A stretch of DNA of 64,000 nucleotides from Eubacterium callanderi (lineage in GTDB: Bacteria; Bacillota; Clostridia; Eubacteriales; Eubacteriaceae), in assembly GCF_900142645.1 (NCBI RefSeq), contig NZ_FRBP01000014.1, forward strand, positions 84,037 to 148,036, in the 5' to 3' direction. Both the position numbers and the translations under genes were made by a program. Under the pieces are notes generated by a model, which made no database searches, was not told where the DNA came from, and saw nothing but the letters and a program-made list of their open reading frames with translations. Shown in pieces: positions 34,730-43,258 of the stretch (its first letter is position 1; the number at the start of each line of letters is the position of its first letter).

Positions 34730-36557
34730 TGCGCAATACAATAAAAACCAGAAGGCCGAAAACACGGACCTCTCCGATTTTTCCGGCATGAGCGGATCTG
34801 TTGCAAAAGCAAAAGATACGAAAAAAACAATAAAAATGCTGTTGACTTATTCAAAAAAATACCTGCCGGGTATCATCATTGCAGTTATAGCCGCTGTTGC
34901 AGGGACTATCATTGCCCTGGTAGGCCCTGGTAAACTCAAAGTTTTAACCAATCTGATTACTGAAGGTATCCCGACCATCATCGATATGCCTGGCATTGTT
35001 AAAATTGGGATTCTTTTAATTGTATTGTACTTAACGAGTGCGCTCTTAAATACCTTACAGGGATGGATCATGGCCACCGTCACCCAGAAGATATCTCAAA
35101 AAATGCGAATTGATATCAGTAGAAAAATCAACCGTCTGCCCATGTGGTTTTATCATAAAAACACCACCGGCGACATTCTTTCCCGCATCACAAACGATGT
35201 CGATTCACTGGGGCAGAATTTAAATAACAGTTTGACCACCCTTGTAACGTCCATCACCATGCTCACGGGCTCTCTCATCATGATGTTTATCACAAACTGG
35301 ACCATGACTCTTGCGGCAATTGCCTCTGTCGTCCTTGGATTTATCACTATGATGATCATTATGAGTAAATCTCAAAAACATTTTGACAACCAGCAAAAAT
35401 ATTTGGGGCTTATTAACGGCCATATCGAAGAAACCTACACGGGCCACCTTATTGTAAAGGCCTATAACGGCGAGCAGCAGATGTTTGAACCCTTCAAAGG
35501 CCTAAACAAAAAACTAAATAAAAGTACCTATATGGCCCAATTTCTTTCTGGCCTGATGATGCCTATCATGACCTTTGTAGACAACATCAGTTATGTTGCT
35601 GTCATCGTTGTCGGTGCGTCTTTAGTGATAAGCGGACAAATCTCTTTTGGCGTGATTGTCGCGTTCTTGGTCTATGTGCGCTATTTCACCCAGCCCCTCA
35701 CACAAATCGCCCAATTGGCTCAAGGCTTACAGATGGCGGTTGCCTCTGGTGAACGCGTCTTTGAATTCTTGGATGCAGAGGAGATGGCTGATGAAAAAAA
35801 TAAAAAAGCGCCACTGCAGAATGTAAAGGGCCATGTCGAATTTAAAAATGTCAAATTCAGCTACGAAGGGACCGATAAAATGGTTATCAATAACTTTTCC
35901 GCCATCGCCAAACCCGGACAAAAAATTGCCATTGTCGGTCCAACCGGATCAGGAAAAACAACCCTTGTCAATTTACTCATGCGTTTTAATGAGATCAACA
36001 GCGGTGATATTTTGATTGACGGCGTTCCAATCCGGCAAATGACAAGAGCTCAGGTGCACTCTCTTTTCTGTATGGTCTTGCAAGACACCTGGCTTTTTGA
36101 AGGCACCATTCGGGAAAACATTGTTTACAACAAGCAAAACGTATCCGACGAAGATCTCAAAAAGGCCTGTGCGTTGGTGGGCTTGCACCACTTCATCCGT
36201 ACCCTTCCCAATGGGTATGATACAGTCCTGAACGATAAGGTTAATCTTTCAGCGGGCCAGCGGCAGCAGATAACCATTGCCCGCACCATGATTGATAACG
36301 CACCCATGCTCATTTTAGATGAAGCGACAAGTTCCATTGACACCCGGACAGAAGTGATGATTCAAAATGCGATGGACAAGCTTATGGAAGGCCGCACCTC
36401 CTTTGTCATCGCCCATCGCCTTTCCACCATCAAAAACGCAGACATCATCCTAGTGCTCAAAGACGGTGATATTATTGAAAGCGGCAGTCATACCGAATTA
36501 ATTGAAAAAAACGGTTTTTACGCCGAGCTTTACAACAGCCAGTTTGAAGTCGCTTAA
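34722..36557 (+). CDS. ABC exporter half, catalytic ATP site (subunit B)
   Basis: A 611-residue fused permease-ATPase, the partner of the preceding gene. Six helices lie in about residues 40-340. Walker A is GPTGSGKTT near residue 406. Walker B ends in LILDEATSS with the catalytic Glu, and the H-loop is VIAHR. The signature motif is LSAGQ in place of LSGGQ. This complements subunit A: one consensus and one degenerate site. The ATG at 34722 overlaps the previous stop (ATGAATAA), with GGAGG upstream, so the two are translationally coupled. The substrate is unknown; drugs, lipids or peptides are all possible. Confidence 0.92.
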   Translation: MNNAQYNKNQKAENTDLSDFSGMSGSVAKAKDTKKTIKMLLTYSKKYLPGIIIAVIAAVAGTIIALVGPGKLKVLTNLITEGIPTIIDMPGIVKIGILLIVLYLTSALLNTLQGWIMATVTQKISQKMRIDISRKINRLPMWFYHKNTTGDILSRITNDVDSLGQNLNNSLTTLVTSITMLTGSLIMMFITNWTMTLAAIASVVLGFITMMIIMSKSQKHFDNQQKYLGLINGHIEETYTGHLIVKAYNGEQQMFEPFKGLNKKLNKSTYMAQFLSGLMMPIMTFVDNISYVAVIVVGASLVISGQISFGVIVAFLVYVRYFTQPLTQIAQLAQGLQMAVASGERVFEFLDAEEMADEKNKKAPLQNVKGHVEFKNVKFSYEGTDKMVINNFSAIAKPGQKIAIVGPTGSGKTTLVNLLMRFNEINSGDILIDGVPIRQMTRAQVHSLFCMVLQDTWLFEGTIRENIVYNKQNVSDEDLKKACALVGLHHFIRTLPNGYDTVLNDKVNLSAGQRQQITIARTMIDNAPMLILDEATSSIDTRTEVMIQNAMDKLMEGRTSFVIAHRLSTIKNADIILVLKDGDIIESGSHTELIEKNGFYAELYNSQFEVA

Positions 36558-36616
36558 AAGGCCGGACCCTTTCAATTAGGGCTGTCCCTATAAAGATTCC
36601 TTGAAAAGCAAAAATA

Positions 36617-36684
36617 AAAAAGCACAGCCCTGGAAAAATTTATCATGACATAAAAAGTCTGTTTTCTCTGGGCCGTGCTTTTTT
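36617..36684. terminator. Bidirectional terminator between exporter and peroxiredoxin genes
   Basis: AAAAAGCACAGCCC near 36617-36630 pairs with GGGCCGTGCTTTTTT ending at 36684, with A and T runs on both sides, between convergent genes. Confidence 0.75.
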
Positions 36685-36744
36685 GGGGAATTGGATCAAA
36701 ACAAGCATTATCCAATTGCCGCCTTTTACGGAGGATTTAATAAT

Positions 36745-38412
36745 TTAGTTTTTTAGATTTTCAAATATTTCCACAATTTCGCTCATTTTCTTTGCGCCAA
36801 AGACCACATCCCGTTTGTTGAGGATCATGGCAGGCACGCTCATGAGCTTGTATTCTTCCTTGAGCTTTGGAAAAAGGGCTGTGTCGATCATTTCCGCCTG
36901 TATGTTCGGGTTCAGCAGCGCGATGCGCTGGCAGGCCGCTACCACATCCGGGCAGAAATGACAGGACAGGGAGATACAGATCTGGGCATTGACAGGATGG
37001 TCGATGGCCGCAATCCGCTTGGCAAGCGCCTCATCCACTGCCTGGCCCGGTCCGGCAAAGTTATAAACCGCCAGAACAAAGGAATTCATTTCATGGCCGC
37101 CGGGGATACCGGTAAATTTGACGCCGGAATACTGGCCCTCTGGATCAAACAGGGCCGCAACCGGCAGGTTGTCAAGGTGCATGGCGGCTTCCAGCTCAGG
37201 CTTCTCACCTTTTTTATAAGCTTCCACCTGGATATGGTCGTTAAGGGCTGCCACTTCCTCTAAGAAACCCTGCATCTCAAGAGTCTTTGGCACAGCCGGG
37301 TCGATGATGGTCACCACCCGGGCGGTGCGCTCGAGCTTTTGGAAGATTTCCCTGAGCTGTCCCTTCATGGCTGCCGGGATAAAGCCGTCTTCCATGCCTT
37401 GGGGCGCTTCTGCTTCCGGCTCTGGTGCTGCTGGTGTTTTGGCTGCCTTTGGCTCAGGCGCTGCCAGGCCCAGGCGTTCCCGCTCAGCCGCCACGTATTT
37501 TTCCGCCGCGGTGGCTGCAATGGCGCCGTCGGCCACTGCCGTGACAATCTGGCGCAGCTCCTTTGGCCTCAGGTCGCCCGCGGCGTAGACGCCGGGAACA
37601 TTGGTTTCCATGCGGTCGTTTGTGGGGATATAGCCCTCAGCATCGACGTCCACCCGGCCCTTAAAAATCTGGGTGGCCGGTTCATAGCCCGCAAACACAA
37701 ACATGCCAAAGGGCTTGCCGTCCTTACTCTCGTAAGTAAAGGTCGCGCCGGTTTTGTTATTGAAAAATTCAGCCTTTTTCAGAAAATCGTCACCGGAAAC
37801 CTCCTTCACCTCAGTGTTGTACCACACCTCAATGCCAGGATGCTCTTTTACCTTGTCCGCCACCATCTGGGCGCAGGTAAAATCATCCTCACGCACCACG
37901 ATGGTCACGCTTCTTCCATAGCGGGTCAGGAACACAGCCTCCTCGGCCGCAGCAAAGCCGCCGCCCAGAACAAAGATGTCAAGTCCGCTGAAAAACTCGC
38001 CGTCACAGGTCGCACAGTAGGCAATGCCGCGGCCGGTATATTCCTTCTCACCAGCAAAACCGATCTTGCGCGGGGAGGCGCCTGTGGCGATGATGACCGC
38101 GCGGCTTCTGTAGGTGCCGCGGCTGGTGTGCAGCGCCTTCACTTCACCCTCAAGGTCTACACCCTCGATCTCGGCTACAGTAAATTCCGCGCCGAAATCC
38201 ATGGCGTGCCTGTGCATTTCATCCATAAGCTTAGGGCCGGTGGTGCGGCGGATACCGGGATAGTTGACGACCTCTGCGGTATTCACAGCCTGGCCGCCCG
38301 GCTGGTTTTTCTCAATGATCAGCGTATCGAGCATGGCCCGGGCGGCATAGATACCAGCCGAGAGTCCGGCGGAACCGCCGCCGATAATAATCAAGTCATA
38401 AATCTTATCCAT
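36745..38412 (-). CDS. Thioredoxin-reductase-like flavoprotein with C-terminal thioredoxin-fold domains (peroxiredoxin reductase)
   Basis: A 555-residue FAD enzyme, expected to carry electrons from NAD(P)H to the peroxiredoxin encoded just upstream. The first 315 residues are a complete thioredoxin reductase: GGGSAGLSAG for FAD, the redox pair CATC (Cys133, Cys136), GGGFAAAEEA for the pyridine nucleotide, and GVYAAGDLR. After an Ala/Pro-rich linker (about 318-355) come two thioredoxin-fold units with a second redox pair CHFC (Cys484, Cys487). In AhpF the same parts occur in the opposite order, with the thioredoxin-fold domain at the N-terminus. The linker and order suggest a separate fusion. 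It lies 16 bp after the peroxiredoxin gene. Confidence 0.88.
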   Translation of the reverse strand: MDKIYDLIIIGGGSAGLSAGIYAARAMLDTLIIEKNQPGGQAVNTAEVVNYPGIRRTTGPKLMDEMHRHAMDFGAEFTVAEIEGVDLEGEVKALHTSRGTYRSRAVIIATGASPRKIGFAGEKEYTGRGIAYCATCDGEFFSGLDIFVLGGGFAAAEEAVFLTRYGRSVTIVVREDDFTCAQMVADKVKEHPGIEVWYNTEVKEVSGDDFLKKAEFFNNKTGATFTYESKDGKPFGMFVFAGYEPATQIFKGRVDVDAEGYIPTNDRMETNVPGVYAAGDLRPKELRQIVTAVADGAIAATAAEKYVAAERERLGLAAPEPKAAKTPAAPEPEAEAPQGMEDGFIPAAMKGQLREIFQKLERTARVVTIIDPAVPKTLEMQGFLEEVAALNDHIQVEAYKKGEKPELEAAMHLDNLPVAALFDPEGQYSGVKFTGIPGGHEMNSFVLAVYNFAGPGQAVDEALAKRIAAIDHPVNAQICISLSCHFCPDVVAACQRIALLNPNIQAEMIDTALFPKLKEEYKLMSVPAMILNKRDVVFGAKKMSEIVEIFENLKN

Positions 38413-38428
38413 GGCGCCCTCCTGCTTC

Positions 38429-38995
38429 TTACAGCTTTCCGACTAAATCTAAGCTTGGTGTCAGTGTGTCTTCGCCTGGCTTCCATTTAGCAGGGCAGAC
38501 CTGGTCGCCGTGTTCTCTTACAAACTGAGCGGCCTGCACCTTGCGCAGCAGCTCCTCAGCGTTACGGCCGATGCCCATGTCATGGATTTCGTAAACCTTG
38601 ATAACGCCGTCCGGGTCCACCACAAAGGTACCGCGCAGCGCCTGGCCTTCTTCTTTGACCAGCACACCGAAGAATTTTGCCAGCACGCCTGCCGGATCGC
38701 CTAACATCGGGTACGGAAGGCCCTTAATGGTGTCGGTGGTGTCCGCCCAGGCTTTATGTACAAAATGGGTATCTTCAGAAACCGAATAAATTTCACAGCC
38801 GATTTTTTTGAACTCCTCATAATTGTCCGCTACGTCCGCCAGCTCTGTCGGGCATACAAAGGTAAAATCTGCCGGGTAAAAGAAAAACACGCCCCATTTT
38901 CCCAGGACATCTTCCTTTGTGACGGTTTTAAAATCACCTTCATGATATGCCTGTACTTCAAAATCGATCAATTCTTTGCCAATTAAATTTTTCAT
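38429..38995 (-). CDS. ahpC: AhpC-type 2-Cys peroxiredoxin
   Basis: A 188-residue alkyl hydroperoxide reductase C, which reduces H2O2 and organic peroxides in this presumed anaerobe. The peroxidatic Cys48 sits in FTFVCPTEL and the resolving Cys167 in VCPAKW, so it is a typical 2-Cys form. The start at 38995 (MKNLIGKEL) follows AGAGGT; the ATG six codons upstream has no site. The flavoprotein reductase follows 16 bp later. A consensus promoter and a palindrome that may be a peroxide-regulator site lie upstream. Confidence 0.93.
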   Translation of the reverse strand: MKNLIGKELIDFEVQAYHEGDFKTVTKEDVLGKWGVFFFYPADFTFVCPTELADVADNYEEFKKIGCEIYSVSEDTHFVHKAWADTTDTIKGLPYPMLGDPAGVLAKFFGVLVKEEGQALRGTFVVDPDGVIKVYEIHDMGIGRNAEELLRKVQAAQFVREHGDQVCPAKWKPGEDTLTPSLDLVGKL

Positions 38996-39027
38996 GTTGA
39001 TACCTCTTTTCAATAATATTTATTTTT

Positions 39028-39086
39028 GTTAGTTATTTCTAACTGTTTGATGAGTGTATCTTAACACGATAAAAGAGGCTTGTCAA
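39028..39086 (-). promoter_or_regulatory. Promoter and possible peroxide-regulator site of ahpC
   Basis: On the reverse strand TTGACA (39086-39081), 17-bp spacer, TAAGAT (39063-39058). Just downstream, GTTAG-N6-CTAAC (39028-39043) is an inverted repeat placed where a repressor would block elongation. It resembles, but does not match exactly, a PerR box. Confidence 0.6.
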
Positions 39087-39112
39087 GAATAATTCTAAAT
39101 TAAAAACAAATT

Positions 39113-39159
39113 TTTAACAAAAAAAAGCCACAGAGATTTTGAGGGATTCTCTGTGGCTT
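39113..39159 (-). terminator. Intrinsic terminator of the EamA gene
   Basis: Perfect 12-bp stem AAGCCACAGAGA/TCTCTGTGGCTT (39125-39136, 39148-39159) followed on the reverse strand by a run of eight T. Confidence 0.85.
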
Positions 39160-39184
39160 CAACACTCAGATTTTATAAAACAGG

Positions 39185-40153
39185 CTAAAAGCGGCCCTGT
39201 TCCGCGCTCAGGGATACAGGTTTTTCTTTTCTGCGCGCAAACGCTGGCAGCAGGTTCGCGATAGAGCCGGCCAGAATCAGCATCACACCAATCACCATAT
39301 TGAACGGCACCGCTTCGTGCAGGATCAGCACTGCCAGGATGGGCGACAGCACCGGTTTAAAGAAGAACACCAGCGACGCCGTACTGGCTGAGGTTTCCTC
39401 AATGGCCATGAAATAAAAGGCATAACCGCCGCCAGTCACACCGATGCAGATATAAAGCATCGTGAGGACATTGGACGCCGTATAACCCGTAAACAGCGGA
39501 ATATTGGCAAATAAGGCAAGGCCGTTGCCGCTCAGCATATCCGCCACCGGGCCCACATGGCTGAGGCCGATGAGCAGCAGCATTTCCAGGCTGGCGAACA
39601 GAAAGCTCCCGCAAGTCACCACCACGCCGCCGTAGCGGTTACACTGCTTCTTGGAAAAGACCGAGTACAGGGCAAAAGCCACTGCGGCCAGAATCGCCAT
39701 GACTACCCCCGCGATGTTGAGGGAGGTGTGCAGAGGGTTGACAATCACCAGGATTCCGATGATTTCAAGCACAATGGCCGCCACATGGTTTTTCTTGATC
39801 ACCTCGTGCAGGATAACACCCGAGAAAAACAGCACAAACACCGGATTGCTGGAAAACAGTACCGCCACCACCGAGGCGTTGGCGTTTTCCACGGCCAGCT
39901 GGTAAAAGGTCATGCTGACCACAACCCCTAGAAAGCCCAGCCCCGCAAAGTGCAGCAGACTTTTTTTATCCAGATGTTCCTTTTTCTTCTTAAGCGTCCT
40001 GAGCGCAAAGGGAATTAAAACAAGACCGCCGATCAAAAAACGGGTCAGGTTCATCTGTACAGCGTTAAATTGGCCTGAAACACTTTTGAGGGCGATCTCC
40101 ATCGAACTGAAAAACAGCGTCGCAATGACAATATATAAATAGCCTTTTTTCAA
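39185..40153 (-). CDS. EamA/DMT family transporter
   Basis: A 322-residue membrane protein with ten predicted helices in two homologous EamA halves (about residues 5-140 and 150-290), the drug/metabolite exporter fold. I favour the TTG at 40153 as start because GGAAG lies eight bases before it; a TTG two codons earlier is the alternative. It lies about 100 bp downstream of a LysR gene on the same strand. A palindrome overlapping the LysR stop codon may be the regulator's site. The substrate is unknown; amino acids or metabolites are usual for the family. Confidence 0.85.
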   Translation of the reverse strand: MKKGYLYIVIATLFFSSMEIALKSVSGQFNAVQMNLTRFLIGGLVLIPFALRTLKKKKEHLDKKSLLHFAGLGFLGVVVSMTFYQLAVENANASVVAVLFSSNPVFVLFFSGVILHEVIKKNHVAAIVLEIIGILVIVNPLHTSLNIAGVVMAILAAVAFALYSVFSKKQCNRYGGVVVTCGSFLFASLEMLLLIGLSHVGPVADMLSGNGLALFANIPLFTGYTASNVLTMLYICIGVTGGGYAFYFMAIEETSASTASLVFFFKPVLSPILAVLILHEAVPFNMVIGVMLILAGSIANLLPAFARRKEKPVSLSAEQGRF

Positions 40154-40239
40154 AATCAAATCTTCCTTTCATTTTTCGTACAGTAACGATTTTACCCCTC
40201 TCATTACCATAAGTAAAATGAAATATTCTTATACGCTTT

Positions 40240-40254
40240 ATAACCATTTGTTAT
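40240..40254 (-). promoter_or_regulatory. Candidate LysR-type binding site before the EamA gene
   Basis: ATAAC-N5-GTTAT is a perfect dyad containing the T-N11-A pattern of LysR-type sites. It overlaps the LysR stop codon and lies about 90 bp upstream of the transporter start. Confidence 0.45.
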
Positions 40255-41135
40255 GGTAAAATAATGTCCAGAAAAGCCTCCGCAGCCTTCGAGATACCGC
40301 CCTTTTTCCGCTTGATCACACAGATCTGCCGCTTTGGTATCTCAATTCTGGACCGGATCTCGATCAGGCTCCCCTGCTCCAGACGCTCCTGTGCCACATC
40401 GCGCACCGCGATGCCAATGCCCAGGTTTCTTTCTGCGTAGGGCATGATCAACTCCATGGTGCCCAGCTCAAAAGCCGGTTCCAGCCGCATCTTATGCTTG
40501 AGGAAAAACGAGTCGAGATAATGACGGCTGGCCGTGTTGCGCTCTGTACAGATAATGGGGTGTGCCATGATCTCCTCAAAGCTCAGCACCTTCTCGGCAA
40601 GCGGCGCGTAGTCCAGCCCTGCCACAAAAACATCCTGTATCTCCCGGATCGGGTGAATCTCAATATCGTCCGAGGCTGCCACCGGTGAGGATACCACCCC
40701 TACCTCAATACGCTCCTCCTTCAGAGCGATGCGCGTGCCCGGCGTAGTGCCGCTCTGCATATTGATACGGATATCCGGGTACAGGCTATGGAATTTTTCA
40801 AGATAAGGCAGCAGGAAAAAGCGGGCGATCATGTCGCTGGTACCCAGGCGCACCACCCCATTGTTCAGGTTCAGCATTTCCCAGAGCTTCTTTTCGCCCA
40901 GGGCCAGCTGCTCATAGGCCTTCGCCACATGGCCGTACAGCATTTCGCCCTCCGGCGTCAGGGTCATTCCCTTCTGATTCCGGTGAAAAAGCTCGCACGA
41001 CAGCTCCTTTTCCAGCAGATGGATCGATTTGCTCACTGCCGGCTGTGAGATATACAGCGCCTGGGCCGCCTGTGTAATGGTGCCATGGCGCGCTACGTAG
41101 TAAAAGACCTTGTAATGTTCAAAATTTACATTCAT
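40251..41135 (-). CDS. LysR family transcriptional regulator
   Basis: A 294-residue regulator. The N-terminal winged helix (about residues 1-60) includes GTITQAAQALYISQPAVSKSI, the standard LysR recognition segment. The remainder is the two-lobed effector domain. AAGGACG precedes the ATG at 41135. The gene reads towards the EamA transporter and probably controls it. The 378-bp gap on its upstream side contains only the promoter of the divergent XRE gene and AT-rich sequence. Confidence 0.9.
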   Translation of the reverse strand: MNVNFEHYKVFYYVARHGTITQAAQALYISQPAVSKSIHLLEKELSCELFHRNQKGMTLTPEGEMLYGHVAKAYEQLALGEKKLWEMLNLNNGVVRLGTSDMIARFFLLPYLEKFHSLYPDIRINMQSGTTPGTRIALKEERIEVGVVSSPVAASDDIEIHPIREIQDVFVAGLDYAPLAEKVLSFEEIMAHPIICTERNTASRHYLDSFFLKHKMRLEPAFELGTMELIMPYAERNLGIGIAVRDVAQERLEQGSLIEIRSRIEIPKRQICVIKRKKGGISKAAEAFLDIILP

Positions 41136-41355
41136 AAAAATACGTCCTTTTTCCGTTAATCCGTTTCATTATATCACATTTTGAATTTTATGCAACCTGC
41201 CCACTTTTCGACTTTTTGTCACGATTAATCTGCCTGAAAGTACGAATTTTTTTCAACTTAAAATATTTTAGACAAACAAAAAAATCCCCCTGCGCCTGTC
41301 TTTGGGAGAGAATGCCGGACTTTTTTCCGGTTCCTTTCAGTTTTCTTACAGAGAC

Positions 41356-41384
41356 TTGAAATTACCTGTAAAAGCGGATATAAT
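41356..41384 (+). promoter_or_regulatory. Promoter of the single-HTH XRE gene
   Basis: TTGAAA (41356-41361), 17-bp spacer and TATAAT (41379-41384), 130 bp before the gene. The long leader between holds no recognisable element. Confidence 0.6.
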
Positions 41385-41513
41385 TAAGAAGTCTACTGTG
41401 GTCCTATAAAAAATGCGCAAAAGTGTCTGGTTTTTAAATAAACCGCCGGCTTATATCACAATGGTATAGAGTCAACAGCTAAAAGCGTAAATACTATTTT
41501 TAGGGGGAATTGT

Positions 41514-41852
41514 ATGCAAGAGCTAGATCATAAGGCGATTGGCCTTCGTATTCGTAAACAAAGAACATTTCTGAACATGTCCCGTGATGAATTGGCAAGA
41601 AAAATCGGTATCACACCAACCTTCCTTGCCGATATAGAACTGGGGACTAAGGGCTTTTCTCTAAAAAGCCTGAATCGTTTCTGTGACGTTTTGAAAATGT
41701 CCGCCGACGCAATTCTCTACGGCCCCAAAGAATACATGGGGACGAAGTACGCAGCACTGCTGGAGCTTTTGGAACGCTGTCCAGCAGAAAAAGGAAAATA
41801 CGCAGAAGAAATTCTGACTCTGTTTTTACTCAGCCATGACCCAGTAGAATAA
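41514..41852 (+). CDS. XRE family regulator, single HTH
   Basis: A 112-residue protein with one Cro/cI-type helix-turn-helix at about residues 7-62 (MSRDELARKIGITPTFLADI forms the DNA-binding part) and a helical C-terminal tail that may form the dimer. AGGGGG precedes the ATG. It converges on the agr-type locus and shares a terminator region with its last gene. It could control that locus, but nothing in the sequence ties them together. Confidence 0.85.
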   Translation: MQELDHKAIGLRIRKQRTFLNMSRDELARKIGITPTFLADIELGTKGFSLKSLNRFCDVLKMSADAILYGPKEYMGTKYAALLELLERCPAEKGKYAEEILTLFLLSHDPVE

Positions 41853-41898
41853 AAAAATGCGGGTGTCCAAATTGCAGTTGGGCACCTGTTATTTTTTT
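41851..41898. terminator. Bidirectional terminator between XRE gene and agr locus
   Basis: Stem GGTGTCCAA/TTGGGCACC (one mismatch; 41862-41870, 41878-41886) with A7 on the left and T7 on the right. It runs into the 3' end of the repeat-protein gene. Confidence 0.7.
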
Positions 41899-42410
41899 AC
41901 ACTCTTAAACATACTGCCAGCGCCCGGCGTCTCCTCCGCTCTGCTCCGAACCGCTTCCCGGATCAGTTTTGAGCCGATTTCCCGCATTTCGCCAGCTGTG
42001 TACCAGGGCTTCGCATAAAGCGTATAATCAATATCGGTACGGTATCCCTGCAAAATCGCCCGGATCTGCTCCGGGCCCATGCCCTGCCGCACATACTCCG
42101 ATACGTCAAGCCCTTCCTCTAAACCCATCCGGATCAGGTACATCTTTTTCCAATCCAGATTTTTGTCCGCATAGACCGATACATCTACCTTTCCTGTAAG
42201 CCCTTCCCGTATTTGCCACATCTGGCAGTTTGAATACTCAGGATCGTTATAAAAGGTCACATCCACACCGGTCATCAATCCCCAGAAAATTTCCCGTATC
42301 TGCTCTGGTGTAAAGGCCTCCGTAATATACGGCGACACATCGAAACCACATTCCATCGCTTCCTGAATCACATTCTGCTGTTCTCTTGTATACCTTGGCT
42401 TAACGCCCAT
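41889..42410 (-). CDS. 26-residue-repeat protein of the agr-type locus
   Basis: A 173-residue protein of unknown function. It contains five tandem helical units with a strict 26-residue period, marked by DVSPY, DVTFY, DVSVY, DVSEY and DYTLY. Most have the pattern (E)QxxxIxxGLxxGxDVSxY. The repeated pairs of helices suggest a solenoid that binds a peptide or protein. No signal peptide or membrane segment is seen, so it is probably cytosolic. Its start overlaps the end of agrB by 11 bp, so it is translated with the quorum-sensing genes. Similar repeat proteins occur in Clostridia without assigned function. Confidence 0.75.
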   Translation of the reverse strand: MGVKPRYTREQQNVIQEAMECGFDVSPYITEAFTPEQIREIFWGLMTGVDVTFYNDPEYSNCQMWQIREGLTGKVDVSVYADKNLDWKKMYLIRMGLEEGLDVSEYVRQGMGPEQIRAILQGYRTDIDYTLYAKPWYTAGEMREIGSKLIREAVRSRAEETPGAGSMFKSVKK

Positions 42411-42975
42411 TTTTCCACAACCCCAGCAGCATCATCAGCGCCTCAAGGCCCAGGCATTCCGCGGCGACCAGACCAAACCGGCTGTTAAAGGCCAGTCCGG
42501 CAAGCAGCGCGCAGGCACTGATAACCACCAGTATTCTCCTCGCCTGTTTCCGGTAGTGGGTGCACTCCGCGTCGTCCAGCGGCTTTGCGCTGTTTTCGAC
42601 CGGCGCCCATTTGTAGATCACCGGAAAAGCGGACAGCGTAAGCGCCGCGGTAACCACCGCAACCGTCCCCGCCGGGCAGAACCGGGCAATGAGTAAAACA
42701 GAAAGTATTGTGATCCATGACAGCAGATAGCAGACCCCGCGTGTATCGGCGTGGTAACCGCCGGCATAGGCGCGGATAGCCGCATAAACAATTTGGAATG
42801 CAAGTGTCTCTAACAACATGTTCAGGCAAAATCCTATTATTAACATTGAAACATAATGAAGTGCCTTTAACAATGTTGATTCCAAACCAAATTGGTAAAT
42901 CTCTATATCTTCAATATTAATGATCCGGTTTACTACAAGACGGTTAACCATCCATCTTGCACTTCGTCCAATCAT
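42400..42975 (-). CDS. agrB: AgrB-like peptide-processing membrane protease
   Basis: A 191-residue integral membrane cysteine protease of the AgrB family, which cleaves the AgrD precursor and closes the thiolactone ring. The catalytic His75 and Cys82 lie in RAYAGGYHADTRGVC, and the conserved PVENSAKPLDDAE loop follows. About five membrane helices are predicted. The ATG overlaps the agrD stop codon (TAATG), so translation is coupled; an internal ATG at codon 9 is an alternative start. The downstream repeat protein overlaps its end. Family assignment is very clear. Confidence 0.92.
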   Translation of the reverse strand: MIGRSARWMVNRLVVNRIINIEDIEIYQFGLESTLLKALHYVSMLIIGFCLNMLLETLAFQIVYAAIRAYAGGYHADTRGVCYLLSWITILSVLLIARFCPAGTVAVVTAALTLSAFPVIYKWAPVENSAKPLDDAECTHYRKQARRILVVISACALLAGLAFNSRFGLVAAECLGLEALMMLLGLWKNGR

Positions 42976-43124
42976 TAAAATTTACGCAAATCCTTTACTT
43001 TTTCGGGAAGTTTATCCTGATGATGGTAAACCCAACATGCCGTGTTTGCATTTTTCACTGCTTCCTGGCGTGCTGTTTTTGCCATACCTTTTAAAAGTTT
43101 ATCTTTTAAACAAGTTTTTTTCAT
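42975..43124 (-). CDS. agrD: AgrD-like autoinducer peptide precursor (49 aa)
   Basis: A 49-residue precursor of a cyclic thiolactone signal peptide. It reads MKKTCLKDKLLKGMAKTARQ, an amphipathic, basic membrane-binding helix, then EAVKNANTACWVYHHQDKLP and EKVKDLRKF. The core fits the clostridial pattern Cxxxx(Y/H)QxKxP, so the ring is probably Cys-Trp-Val-Tyr-His (starting at Cys30) with a short N-terminal tail. The usual Pro in QPK is Asp here. The spacing CxxxxxQxKxP is conserved, and the acidic/basic tail after the ring is as expected. The ATG has GAGG seven bases upstream. It sits immediately before agrB. Confidence 0.9.
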   Translation of the reverse strand: MKKTCLKDKLLKGMAKTARQEAVKNANTACWVYHHQDKLPEKVKDLRKF

Positions 43125-43144
43125 TATAACACCTCATATTTCAT

Positions 43145-43170
43145 ATGAATATATCAGCTGATATATTCAT
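43145..43170 (-). promoter_or_regulatory. 26-bp perfect palindrome before agrD
   Basis: ATGAATATATCAG and its exact complement CTGATATATTCAT abut at 43145-43170, ending 21 bp before the agrD start codon. It could be a dimeric regulator site or, if transcribed, a leader hairpin. LytTR regulators normally bind direct repeats, so another protein may use it. Confidence 0.6.
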
Positions 43171-43258
43171 TTTACGTCATTATCCGTATATTCTTCAATA
43201 TCAAGTGCATAAACAGGCATTCTGTATGTCTTTTCTATAACAATAGATGTCTTAAGTC

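Noticed and set aside
37339..38490. 383-codon forward frame over the flavoprotein reductase
   Set aside because: Antisense shadow; the reverse-strand gene has complete FAD and redox motifs.
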